DNA of 30,323 bases, taken from positions 1 through 30,323 of IMG/VR virus record IMGVR_UViG_3300032116_000939. One strand, 5' to 3'. The position numbers were made by a program, and so were the translations under genes. This DNA is from a virus. Within the stretch, counting starts at the first letter, position 1. Every line of letters starts with the position of its first letter. Below, piece after piece: positions 13,507 to 19,502 of the stretch. The notes beneath the pieces were generated by a model. That model had not been told where the DNA came from and made no database searches. It saw only the letters and a program-made list of their open reading frames with translations.

Positions 13507-14342
13507 CATGGATATTGCCCAAGCAATTACACACGTTAGCCTCTGCGCTGGATACGGAGGCATTGATCTCGGACTTAAACGAGCAATCTCAAATCTGCGG
13601 ACAGTCGCTTTTAGCGAGATCGAAGGTTTTGCCGTCGCGAACCTGGTTGCGAAAATGGAAGCGGGACGGCTGGACCCAGCACCTATCTGGTCGGATCTTA
13701 AAACCTTCCCTTGGGCCGAGTTTCGTGACCGCGTGGACGTCCTATCTGGAGGCTATCCGTGCCAGCCATTCAGCAGCGCAGGAAAGCGGAGAGGCAAAGA
13801 AGACCCAAGGCACTTGTGGCCGTGGATCGCAGACGGAATTCGAGCTATGCGGCCACGAATCTGCTTCTTCGAGAACGTCGAGGGACACATCAGCCTCGGA
13901 CTGCGAGAAGTCGTTGAAGAACTGGCAAGCATTGGTTACGCGACGACGTGGGGAATATTCAGCGCGGCTGAAGTTGGCGCACCGCATCAGCGAAAGCGAG
14001 TTTTCATCTTGGCCTACGGCGGCAGCGCGGGATTTTCGCGATACGGGGGATTTGAGCAAATCGGACTATCGAAAGGATGGCAAACTACGGAGGGATGTAC
14101 TACCCAGGGCTGTGGATTTGGATCGGAGAGGGTATTTTGGCCTAGTCGTCCCGGACAACCACAATACAAATGGGAGCCGCCTAGGGTCATTGAACCCGCG
14201 CTGGGTAGAGACATTGATGGGCCTCCCGGTGGGCTGGGTTATGCCGAGTTGTGCCGCTCCTGCGACAATCGCACCGACGAACTGCGGCTCCTCGGAAACG
14301 GAGTCGTCCCCGCCACCGCTGAACGAGCGTTCAAAACTTTAA
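13503..14342 (+). CDS. Long protein in an alternative frame over the methyltransferase (279 aa)
   Basis: It starts at an ATG that overlaps the upstream stop as ATGA and lies behind GGAGGAGG (13491-13498). The frame stays open for 279 codons, ending 17 nt before the methyltransferase stop. It contains SSWPTAAARDFRDTGDLSKS (168-187), YRKDGKLRRD and LNPRWVETLMGLPVGW (230-245). The WPTxxARDxxD...KDG...LNPxWVExLMGxPxGW series is a pattern I recall from phage proteins near DNA methyltransferases. This suggests a real product made from the same DNA as the methyltransferase rather than chance. The function is unknown. A chance open frame cannot be excluded without conservation analysis. Confidence 0.5.
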   Translation: MTWILPKQLHTLASALDTEALISDLNEQSQICGQSLLARSKVLPSRTWLRKWKRDGWTQHLSGRILKPSLGPSFVTAWTSYLEAIRASHSAAQESGEAKKTQGTCGRGSQTEFELCGHESASSRTSRDTSASDCEKSLKNWQALVTRRRGEYSARLKLAHRISESEFSSWPTAAARDFRDTGDLSKSDYRKDGKLRRDVLPRAVDLDRRGYFGLVVPDNHNTNGSRLGSLNPRWVETLMGLPVGWVMPSCAAPATIAPTNCGSSETESSPPPLNERSKL

Positions 14343-14359
14343 TTAAAGACCTAGAATGA
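13508..14359 (+). CDS. DNA (cytosine-5) methyltransferase (283 aa)
   Basis: It transfers a methyl group from S-adenosylmethionine to cytosine C5, probably protecting phage DNA from host restriction. All core motifs are in one frame: motif I SLCAGYGGIDLGL (11-23), motif IV GGYPCQPFS with catalytic Cys85, motif VI ENV (122-124), motif VIII QRKRVFI (161-167) and motif X-type LLGNGVVP (261-268). The target-recognition part between VIII and IX is short. No partner endonuclease is seen. The start is ATG 13508, five bases after the start of a second frame; it may share the doubled SD. The stop overlaps the helicase start (ATGA). Confidence 0.93.
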   Translation: MDIAQAITHVSLCAGYGGIDLGLKRAISNLRTVAFSEIEGFAVANLVAKMEAGRLDPAPIWSDLKTFPWAEFRDRVDVLSGGYPCQPFSSAGKRRGKEDPRHLWPWIADGIRAMRPRICFFENVEGHISLGLREVVEELASIGYATTWGIFSAAEVGAPHQRKRVFILAYGGSAGFSRYGGFEQIGLSKGWQTTEGCTTQGCGFGSERVFWPSRPGQPQYKWEPPRVIEPALGRDIDGPPGGLGYAELCRSCDNRTDELRLLGNGVVPATAERAFKTLIKDLE

Positions 14360-15615
14360 ACCACGAACAAGTGTTTATCGGCTCCTGCCTATTGGAGCCT
14401 ACCCTCATCGACGCCGCTGTAGGTCAGGGGCTGAAGGCTGATGCGTTCACTAGCAACGACCGCAAAGCCATCTGGCTCCAGCTATTGGAGAACCGCACCA
14501 ACTCCCGGCTGACGGATATGCAGAGCATCTTCCTTGAGATGGGCAATGCTTGCCCAGCCGAGGAACTGCTTGCCTGCGAATCTAGTGCGCCCACCCAGAC
14601 GCACGGCAAGAAGGCTCTCAAAGCTACGTTAGAGGCTGCCATCATCAGCGACCTACGCCCTGCCCTGCGGGATGCGCTGTCGATGATTGATGACAAGGAG
14701 AGCTACACCAAGATCAAGGAAGCCATCGAAGGACTACCCAACCACCTCAAGCCGGAAGAACGGACAGAGGTTAGCCTTCCCGAGACTGTGGACGAGGCTA
14801 TGTCGTGGATTGCTGGACAGATTGGCGGCAACACAGCCAATGAGAAGGTGGTGGTCACAGGTTTGCCGCGCTTCGACGACTCAGCCGGGGCGATTGGGAT
14901 GCATGAGTATGTCATCGTTGGTGCTCGTACCTCTACGGGCAAGTCGTCCTTCATGACGCAATTGGCCGCGCACAACCTCTACCGTGGGCTGCGTGTAGCC
15001 TACTTCACGCTGGAGACATCGGCCAAGGCCGTGCTGCTACAGATGGGGGCACAACGTGCCGGGGTCAATCTTCGTAGGCTCTCGATGGAGTTTACGAACA
15101 AGCAGGAGATGCTGAAGAAGGAGATCGAGAAGCTGCGTAATATGCCGCTGCTGGTGTACGAGCGAGACCTGTCGCTCGACCAGATTGAGGCTCGTTGCCG
15201 TCTGCTAGCTTCAACATGGAAGCCCGACCTCGTCATCATCGACTACCTCGGACTCATCAAGGTGAATGCAGACGGTGCGTACGAGCGGATGACCAAGCTC
15301 TCCAAGAGCATGATCCCGCTGAAGAAAGCACTAGGCTGCACCCTAATCGTCGCGGCCCAGCTTAATCGTGGCAACGAACGGGAGGACCGTCCACCTAGTC
15401 GCACAGACTTCCGCGACACAGGCTCCATTGAAGAGGACGCCCACCGTGTCTTGGCCCTGCACCGCCCTAGCAAAGACGACTCAGGCCAGCTACAGGGCTA
15501 CGACCGGACGGAGTACCTTCAAGAACTGTACCAGCTCAAGAACCGCGATGGTAGTCTGGCTCAAACCAGATTGACATTCTTCGCACCACACACCAAGTTT
15601 TCCGAGAGGACATAA
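14356..15615 (+). CDS. DnaB-like replicative helicase (419 aa)
   Basis: This is a RecA-fold ATPase that unwinds DNA at the phage fork. The N-terminal domain (residues 1-100, MNHEQVFIGSCLLEP) resembles the DnaB N-domain. Walker A is GARTSTGKSS (189-198), the catalytic Glu is in FTLE (Glu220), Walker B is LVIIDYLGL (292-300), and the sensor region is AAQLNR (333-338) followed by DFRDTGSIEEDAH (351-363), all typical of the family. The length is slightly short of cellular DnaB. No primase or polymerase is seen in this window, so those may come from the host or lie outside. Confidence 0.93.
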   Translation: MNHEQVFIGSCLLEPTLIDAAVGQGLKADAFTSNDRKAIWLQLLENRTNSRLTDMQSIFLEMGNACPAEELLACESSAPTQTHGKKALKATLEAAIISDLRPALRDALSMIDDKESYTKIKEAIEGLPNHLKPEERTEVSLPETVDEAMSWIAGQIGGNTANEKVVVTGLPRFDDSAGAIGMHEYVIVGARTSTGKSSFMTQLAAHNLYRGLRVAYFTLETSAKAVLLQMGAQRAGVNLRRLSMEFTNKQEMLKKEIEKLRNMPLLVYERDLSLDQIEARCRLLASTWKPDLVIIDYLGLIKVNADGAYERMTKLSKSMIPLKKALGCTLIVAAQLNRGNEREDRPPSRTDFRDTGSIEEDAHRVLALHRPSKDDSGQLQGYDRTEYLQELYQLKNRDGSLAQTRLTFFAPHTKFSERT

Positions 15616-15619
15616 AAAC

Positions 15620-15814
15620 ATGAATGAAACTGAACTGCTAGCCATGTACCGTTACAACGCTTCGTTGCGTAAACAACTGGACGATGCCGAGATCCGAGAG
15701 ATGGAACTCAAGTCTCGCATTGAACAGGTCTTGAATTACATCTATCGTCAGGGCGACACTAGTCTAACCCGTGGACAGGTAGACGAAATTATCTGCCGCC
15801 TTAACGGAGAATGA
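15620..15814 (+). CDS. Small coiled-coil protein (64 aa)
   Basis: A 4-bp gap after the helicase is followed by GAGGACATAAAAACATG; GAGG is rather far from the ATG. MNETELLAMYRYNASLRKQL and EIREMELKSRIEQVLNYI are helices with heptad spacing, with a basic C-terminus. It may be a helicase-associated factor by position only. It ends in an ATGA overlap with the HNH gene. Confidence 0.65.
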   Translation: MNETELLAMYRYNASLRKQLDDAEIREMELKSRIEQVLNYIYRQGDTSLTRGQVDEIICRLNGE

Positions 15815-16119
15815 AACGCACTCCTCTCAAACGGGTGAGCAGCAAGCGCAGCAAAGAGCTACGGGAATACGCAAAGCTCCGTAAAGCCTACCTTGAGGCT
15901 CACCCCTACTGCGAGGTGTACATGGCTGAACTCGGCGTTAAATACAACGGAAAGCCACTCGATATGCCCTTAGCGACGGACATACACCATCGCAAGGGCC
16001 GTTGGGGAGGCCGACTAAACGACACAGAATACTGGCTCGCCGTATGCCGAGCCTCACATGACAGAATCCACAGATACCCCCAATGGGCATACGAGCGGGG
16101 TTATATGCTTCCACGATGA
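15811..16119 (+). CDS. HNH-type nuclease (102 aa)
   Basis: A Lys/Arg-rich N-terminus (MKRTPLKRVSSKRSKELRE) leads to an HNH core: DIHHRKGRWG (His59, His60), LNDTEYWLAVCRASHDRIH (Asn70, His83, His87). The HH...N...H spacing fits ββα-metal nucleases. One Cys (34) is N-terminal and one (79) is in the core, with no CxxC pair, so a structural zinc is doubtful. Phage HNH proteins cut DNA in packaging, recombination or as homing enzymes. Its position after the helicase suggests replication or recombination processing. Confidence 0.8.
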   Translation: MKRTPLKRVSSKRSKELREYAKLRKAYLEAHPYCEVYMAELGVKYNGKPLDMPLATDIHHRKGRWGGRLNDTEYWLAVCRASHDRIHRYPQWAYERGYMLPR

Positions 16120-16310
16120 ACACTATTCAAGACAACTACCTTCGCATCCTTGCCGCTGGTCAGGACGATGTCCTTGCCTCCCTTGAAACCGGGAACCCCA
16201 AGGACTTCTTCGCTGCCCTTGAGCGGCACAAGGCTCTCACCGAGAGCGTCAAAAACGGAGTCGATGCCTACATGCATCTTACCTATGAGAATGACGGTTC
16301 GGGAATTTGA
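16116..16310 (+). CDS. Unknown small helical protein (64 aa)
   Basis: The start at 16116 overlaps the HNH stop as ATGA. A longer frame from 16083 would lie within the HNH gene. MNTIQDNYLRILAAGQDDVL and FFAALERHKALTESVKNGVD suggest a two-helix protein with a C-terminal YENDGSGI tail. No family or motif is recognised. It overlaps the next gene by 20 nt. Confidence 0.62.
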   Translation: MNTIQDNYLRILAAGQDDVLASLETGNPKDFFAALERHKALTESVKNGVDAYMHLTYENDGSGI

Positions 16311-16557
16311 TATAGGAACCTACATCGTTTCCTCCGAGACAGTCGACCAGAAAGAATATCTGGTGGACATTAATGCTTATGCAGGCAACGGAGAGTGTAG
16401 CTGTGAAGACTTCACCTACAACAAACGAAAGATCATTGAGGCAACTGGAGTCATTGTAAAATACCGAGAGCCGGAAACCACACGTTGCAAACATATCCAT
16501 GAGTGTTTAACAGAGTTTGCCGACACCGTATTGAACCGAGTACACGGACGTGCCTAA
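16291..16557 (+). CDS. SWIM-type zinc-finger protein (88 aa)
   Basis: The cysteine-histidine set is C36-x-C38 (ECSCEDF) and later C66-x-H68 (RCKHIHEC), fitting the SWIM zinc finger (CxCxn-CxH), which binds DNA or proteins. A strand-rich N-terminus (IGTYIVSSETVDQKEYLVDI) precedes it. The start could also be ATG 16285; longer frames run through the previous gene. The stop overlaps the next start (TAATG). In phages, stand-alone SWIM proteins have no settled role. Confidence 0.78.
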   Translation: MTVREFDIGTYIVSSETVDQKEYLVDINAYAGNGECSCEDFTYNKRKIIEATGVIVKYREPETTRCKHIHECLTEFADTVLNRVHGRA

Positions 16558-16634
16558 TGTACCTAGGAGTTATCCTCTCCCTTTGCCTAGTTGTTCCACT
16601 AGTTGTTGAACTAGTGTGGAGGCTTATGGAGTAA
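16557..16634 (+). CDS. Tiny membrane peptide (25 aa)
   Basis: MYLGVILSLCLVVPLVVELV followed by WRLME is one hydrophobic stretch long enough to span a membrane. It begins at a TAATG overlap with the SWIM gene and ends at a TAATG overlap with the HNH gene, so it sits exactly between two coupled genes with no spare base. The layout matches the 43-aa gene at 11956. Its small size makes proof hard; the double overlap is the main support. Confidence 0.5.
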   Translation: MYLGVILSLCLVVPLVVELVWRLME

Positions 16635-17059
16635 TGCCTAAGCCGCCAAAGACTCGATGCTCAGGCACATGGACTGAGGCTCGCTATTGGGGCTTCATCC
16701 GCTCTGCCCTGCGCCGAGCCTTTACCCGCTACCCCGTCAACTACCACGTTCGCAACGCAGCTAAACGCCCCTACAAGGGACCGAATAAGCTACAGAAGAA
16801 CGAGTTCCAATGCGGTGTGTGCAAGGAGTGGTTCATTCAGAAGGCCACCCAAGTACATCACCTTGTAGAATGTGGCTCCCTCAAGAGCTACGCAGACCTC
16901 CCCGGCTTCGCAGAACGCCTGTTCTGCGAGGCTGACAATTTGCAGGTCGTCTGCAAGACCTGTCATAGTAGAATAACACATACAACAGATGCTAAACCTA
17001 AACGACAAGGAAGACCAAAAGCGAGCCGAGTGGATGGAAAAGCACGTCAATGTCATTGA
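16634..17059 (+). CDS. HNH endonuclease with zinc-binding cysteines (141 aa)
   Basis: This is a probable ββα-metal DNA nuclease. The order is CGVCKEWF (Cys60, Cys63), QVHHLVECGSL (His75, His76), ADNLQVVCKTCHSRITH (Asn102, Cys107, Cys110, His111): two CxxC knuckles holding a zinc around an HHxxxx...N...H core. The basic tail AKPKRQGRPKASRV looks like an AT-hook for minor-groove binding. The start is 16634 by TAATG overlap. It differs clearly from the first HNH gene (no shared cysteine pattern), so the two are not a recent duplication. Confidence 0.88.
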   Translation: MPKPPKTRCSGTWTEARYWGFIRSALRRAFTRYPVNYHVRNAAKRPYKGPNKLQKNEFQCGVCKEWFIQKATQVHHLVECGSLKSYADLPGFAERLFCEADNLQVVCKTCHSRITHTTDAKPKRQGRPKASRVDGKARQCH

Positions 17060-17234
17060 TATGTACATTGGCGAACCTTATCTGGACAAGCCAATGGGTG
17101 ACCCTACAGCCAAGTTGCTTTACAAGATCCACTACACCTACGATAATCAGAATCATACAATCGTGTGCGATCATTCGTCGATAAGGGACGCTGTTGATCG
17201 TGCCATGGAAGTTACGGAAGGGGGTACGACGTGA
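16989..17234 (+). CDS. Unknown protein (81 aa), start uncertain
   Basis: The frame overlaps the HNH tail by 71 nt. ATGs at 17034 and 17061 would shorten or remove the overlap, and none has an SD. The body is mixed alpha/beta (VNVIDMYIGEPYLDK, TAKLLYKIHYTYDNQNHTIV) with a C-terminal helix (SSIRDAVDRAMEV). The tail EGGTT is encoded by the GGGGGTACGACGTGAG junction of the next gene. Function is unknown. Confidence 0.6.
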   Translation: MLNLNDKEDQKRAEWMEKHVNVIDMYIGEPYLDKPMGDPTAKLLYKIHYTYDNQNHTIVCDHSSIRDAVDRAMEVTEGGTT

Positions 17235-17464
17235 GCGCACGATTACCGGATTTCCCGAACTCTAGAGATTGGCGCCTTGCTGAGCTTGAGCGAGAGGCCG
17301 CAGAACGGCGCATCGGTGAACTTGAACGCGAGATTGCCGAACTGAAAAAGGACAAGGAACGGCTTTGGGTTAACCTAAATGGCCTTGTGAAAGACACGCT
17401 CACGGAAACCTTTAGTCTCGCGCACGCCGCAATAAAAGGCGCCAAGCAAGGAGGTGCGACGTGA
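17231..17464 (+). CDS. Coiled-coil cassette protein (77 aa)
   Basis: A GTG start overlaps the upstream stop (GTGA), 11 nt after GGGGGT. RLAELEREAAERRIGELE and REIAELKKDKERLWVNL form a strong coiled coil, with a C-terminal helix (FSLAHAAIKGAKQGGAT). The last GGAT comes from the next junction. It resembles the other LERE-containing cassette proteins. It may be a partner-binding adaptor. No enzyme motif is present. Confidence 0.72.
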   Translation: MSARLPDFPNSRDWRLAELEREAAERRIGELEREIAELKKDKERLWVNLNGLVKDTLTETFSLAHAAIKGAKQGGAT

Positions 17465-17625
17465 GCCGCTTCGATATCAGTTTCGCTCTGGCGTTGGCCC
17501 GCGTTTTTGTATTCGTGGCATCTGTGCTCGCTTTTGTCGTAAGTGTTTGGGCTGGCTACAAGATTTCCCGCAAGTACACCGATTCGACGCCGAAAGAGGA
17601 GGTGCGTCGTGAGTACGTCCGATAA
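17461..17625 (+). CDS. Small membrane protein (54 aa)
   Basis: A GTG start overlaps the previous stop (GTGA), 11 nt after GGAGGTG. SFALALARVFVFVASVLAFV followed by VSVWAGY is one long hydrophobic helix, then a basic, cytoplasmic-like tail (KISRKYTDSTPKEEVRREYVR). The C-terminus overlaps the next gene by 17 nt, because the next SD lies inside it. The role is unknown. It is the third small membrane protein in a coupled junction in this arm. Confidence 0.68.
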   Translation: MSRFDISFALALARVFVFVASVLAFVVSVWAGYKISRKYTDSTPKEEVRREYVR

Positions 17626-17920
17626 AACGCAGAATGAACTTTTGCCATGCCCGTTTTGCGATGGCAAACATCTAGCAACGCATCCAAAGATGGTGAATAT
17701 GTGGCCGTCTATATCAAGACCAGCCCTAGAACAACTGACCGAAGAATTCAAGGGAGGATGGAGAGTTTGCTGTTATGGGTGCGGTGTTAGTACTTGGAAC
17801 AATCTTAGATACTCACGAGAGGAGGCAGTCGTTGCTTGGAATACGCGCAACGGAAGTCTTCCCTCCACCATCGCCATCCGCGCCATCAACCCCGCACGCA
17901 ACGAAGGAGGTGCGACGTGA
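17609..17920 (+). CDS. Lar-like zinc protein, possible restriction alleviation (103 aa)
   Basis: The GTG start is 11 nt after GGAGGTG. ELLPCPFCDGKH (Cys14, Cys17), then WRVCCYGCGVSTWNN and EEAVVAWNTRNG match the Lar / restriction-alleviation-like pattern of phages: LxPCPFCG...CxxCG...A...WN-R. In lambdoid phages Lar-type proteins modulate host type I restriction. Here the family match is by the zinc-ribbon and WNTR ending, so the function is inferred. The methyltransferase in the same arm makes an anti-restriction theme plausible. Confidence 0.78.
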   Translation: MSTSDKTQNELLPCPFCDGKHLATHPKMVNMWPSISRPALEQLTEEFKGGWRVCCYGCGVSTWNNLRYSREEAVVAWNTRNGSLPSTIAIRAINPARNEGGAT

Positions 17921-18213
17921 GTAACGCTTGCAAAATTTGGATCAAAAAAGGACGTGGTGAACCATGGCAGGAGCATGATCCTAACGGTGAACTTGTAGCT
18001 CTACGCGCTAAGGTTGAGCGGCTAGAACGCGAGAATGCCTTGCTACGGGCCTATGCATTTGAGATGGCATCAGCGATGCGTATAGCTGGAGATTCGGGAT
18101 CTGCTTCTGGGGAAGCATTAGCACGCGCAGAATGCGCCCAGCTTCGACTGGTAATCGCCAAGCTCAACGCCGACATCGCGTCCGCTTGGGCCAAGAACGG
18201 AGGTGCGCTGTGA
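17917..18213 (+). CDS. Coiled-coil cassette protein (98 aa)
   Basis: A GTG start 11 nt after GGAGGTG overlaps the previous stop (GTGA). MSNACKIWIKKGRGEPWQEH is a small strand-rich head. GELVALRAKVERLERENALL and the helix that follows form a coiled coil sharing LERENA with other cassette genes. The C-terminus (IASAWAKNGGAL) ends in the junction-encoded GGAL. The head domain differs from the other cassettes, which suggests domain swapping in front of a common helix. Function is unknown. Confidence 0.72.
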   Translation: MSNACKIWIKKGRGEPWQEHDPNGELVALRAKVERLERENALLRAYAFEMASAMRIAGDSGSASGEALARAECAQLRLVIAKLNADIASAWAKNGGAL

Positions 18214-18509
18214 GTGATACGCCACAAACCGATGAGCGGACTTATTCAGCAGACTGTTTAGGTAAGACGTTAGTCGTAAACGCTGATTGGGCTAAACTCC
18301 TTGAACGCGAAAACGCTGCGCTAAAACAGGTGAGCGGTGAGCTTTGCGAAAAGTGCGGATGGGCCATGAAATTTCCCGCTGAACTTTGTCGTTGCGAACT
18401 AGAACGCGAAAACGCCGCGCTGCGCGAGACAGTCGAGGCACTTGGTGACGCCAATGATAGACTGACGATTGAGATCACCGAACTACGCAAGGACAGACTC
18501 TTTAAATAG
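18210..18509 (+). CDS. MSDTPQTD-type cassette protein with an inserted zinc-knuckle-like segment (99 aa)
   Basis: This is the paralogue of the gene at 13177: the same MSDTPxTD opening and the same GGTGCGCTGTGAGTGATACG junction. It carries LERENAAL twice (KLLERENAALKQV and CELERENAALRETV). Between the two copies lies LCEKCGWAMKFPAELCRC, a four-cysteine set that could bind zinc. The C-terminal coiled coil (RLTIEITELRKDRLFK) ends without a GGA tail, because the next gene has no SD junction. It looks like a coiled-coil hairpin held by a zinc site. Confidence 0.75.
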   Translation: MSDTPQTDERTYSADCLGKTLVVNADWAKLLERENAALKQVSGELCEKCGWAMKFPAELCRCELERENAALRETVEALGDANDRLTIEITELRKDRLFK

Positions 18510-18515
18510 TACCTA

Positions 18516-19502
18516 ATGAGCACACAAAACCCCATCGGATCTGAAATTGTAGACGAAGCACTTAGGCTTTATCCCGATCTGCCAAGCCACCAACTTGCGC
18601 GGATGATTTACAGGGACAACCCCACCGTCTTTCCTAACCAAGAAGCGGTGCGCAATGCCATCCGTTACCGCCGTGGGGCAGCAGGGAAAGCCCACAGGGA
18701 AAAGGTTAACTTAGAAGCCCCAACCACCCCTGTACGCACCATCCCAGACTCTTGGGCGCGTGAGTGGTCTCCATTCATCATGGATGGAGTGAGTAAAGTG
18801 GCTATCCTCTCGGACATCCACGTTCCCTATCACACGCCAGAGGCCATCGAGTGCGCGGTGAAGCGTGCTAAGAAGCAGGACGTGGACGGCATCATCCTTA
18901 ACGGCGACACCATCGACTGCCATAGTCTTTCACAATTCATCCGCGACCCCCGCGCTCGGTCCTTCAAGGAAGAGCGACAAACGACAAATGAGCTATTGGA
19001 GTATCTTAGGCAGGAGTTCCCCAATGCTCGCATAGTGTGGCGAGATGGCAATCATGAGGATCGTTTCAAGACCTACATGATGCAGAAGGCTCCAGAGGTG
19101 TATGACGAGAGGTTCTTCTCCATTGATAGACTGCTCAACTTTGACGACTTAGGCATCGAGTATGTCACCGACAAGCGCATCGTCATGCTGGGTGGACTAG
19201 CCGTGATGCATGGGCATGAGTTCTTCAAGGGCTTTGCGCCCCCAGTGAACCCTGCTCGCGGAGCCTACCTCAAGGCCAAGCAGAGCGTCATCGTCGGCCA
19301 CCACCACCGCACCTCAGAACACACGGAAACGGCCCTAGACGGGACGATGACCACCACTTGGAGCGTAGGGTGCCTCTCGGACCTACACCCCGCTTATAGC
19401 CCATACAACAGCTACAACCATGGGTCTGCCATCGTCACCCTAGATGGCAGCTATTACGAGGTGGCTAACTACCGTATCGTTAATGGCCGCGCCCTAAACT
19501 AA
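18516..19502 (+). CDS. Calcineurin-like metallophosphoesterase (328 aa)
   Basis: A two-metal phosphoesterase, perhaps acting on DNA ends as SbcD/Mre11-type nucleases do. The metal motifs are in order: AILSDIHVPYH (Asp100, His102), ILNGDTID (Gly130, Asp131), RDGNHEDRF (Asn179, His180), AVMHGHEF (His232, His234) and IVGHHHRT (His262-264). The first 55 residues (IVDEALRLYPDLPSHQLARM) look like a helix-turn-helix, a common front end in phage members. It ends the rightward arm; its stop overlaps the stop of the leftward 1170-aa gene. Confidence 0.88.
   Translation: MSTQNPIGSEIVDEALRLYPDLPSHQLARMIYRDNPTVFPNQEAVRNAIRYRRGAAGKAHREKVNLEAPTTPVRTIPDSWAREWSPFIMDGVSKVAILSDIHVPYHTPEAIECAVKRAKKQDVDGIILNGDTIDCHSLSQFIRDPRARSFKEERQTTNELLEYLRQEFPNARIVWRDGNHEDRFKTYMMQKAPEVYDERFFSIDRLLNFDDLGIEYVTDKRIVMLGGLAVMHGHEFFKGFAPPVNPARGAYLKAKQSVIVGHHHRTSEHTETALDGTMTTTWSVGCLSDLHPAYSPYNSYNHGSAIVTLDGSYYEVANYRIVNGRALN

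Noticed and set aside
13436-14359. Frameshift or sequencing error as the reason for two open frames at the methyltransferase
   Set aside because: All methyltransferase motifs lie in one uninterrupted frame and the second frame is also open over its whole length, so no shift is needed.
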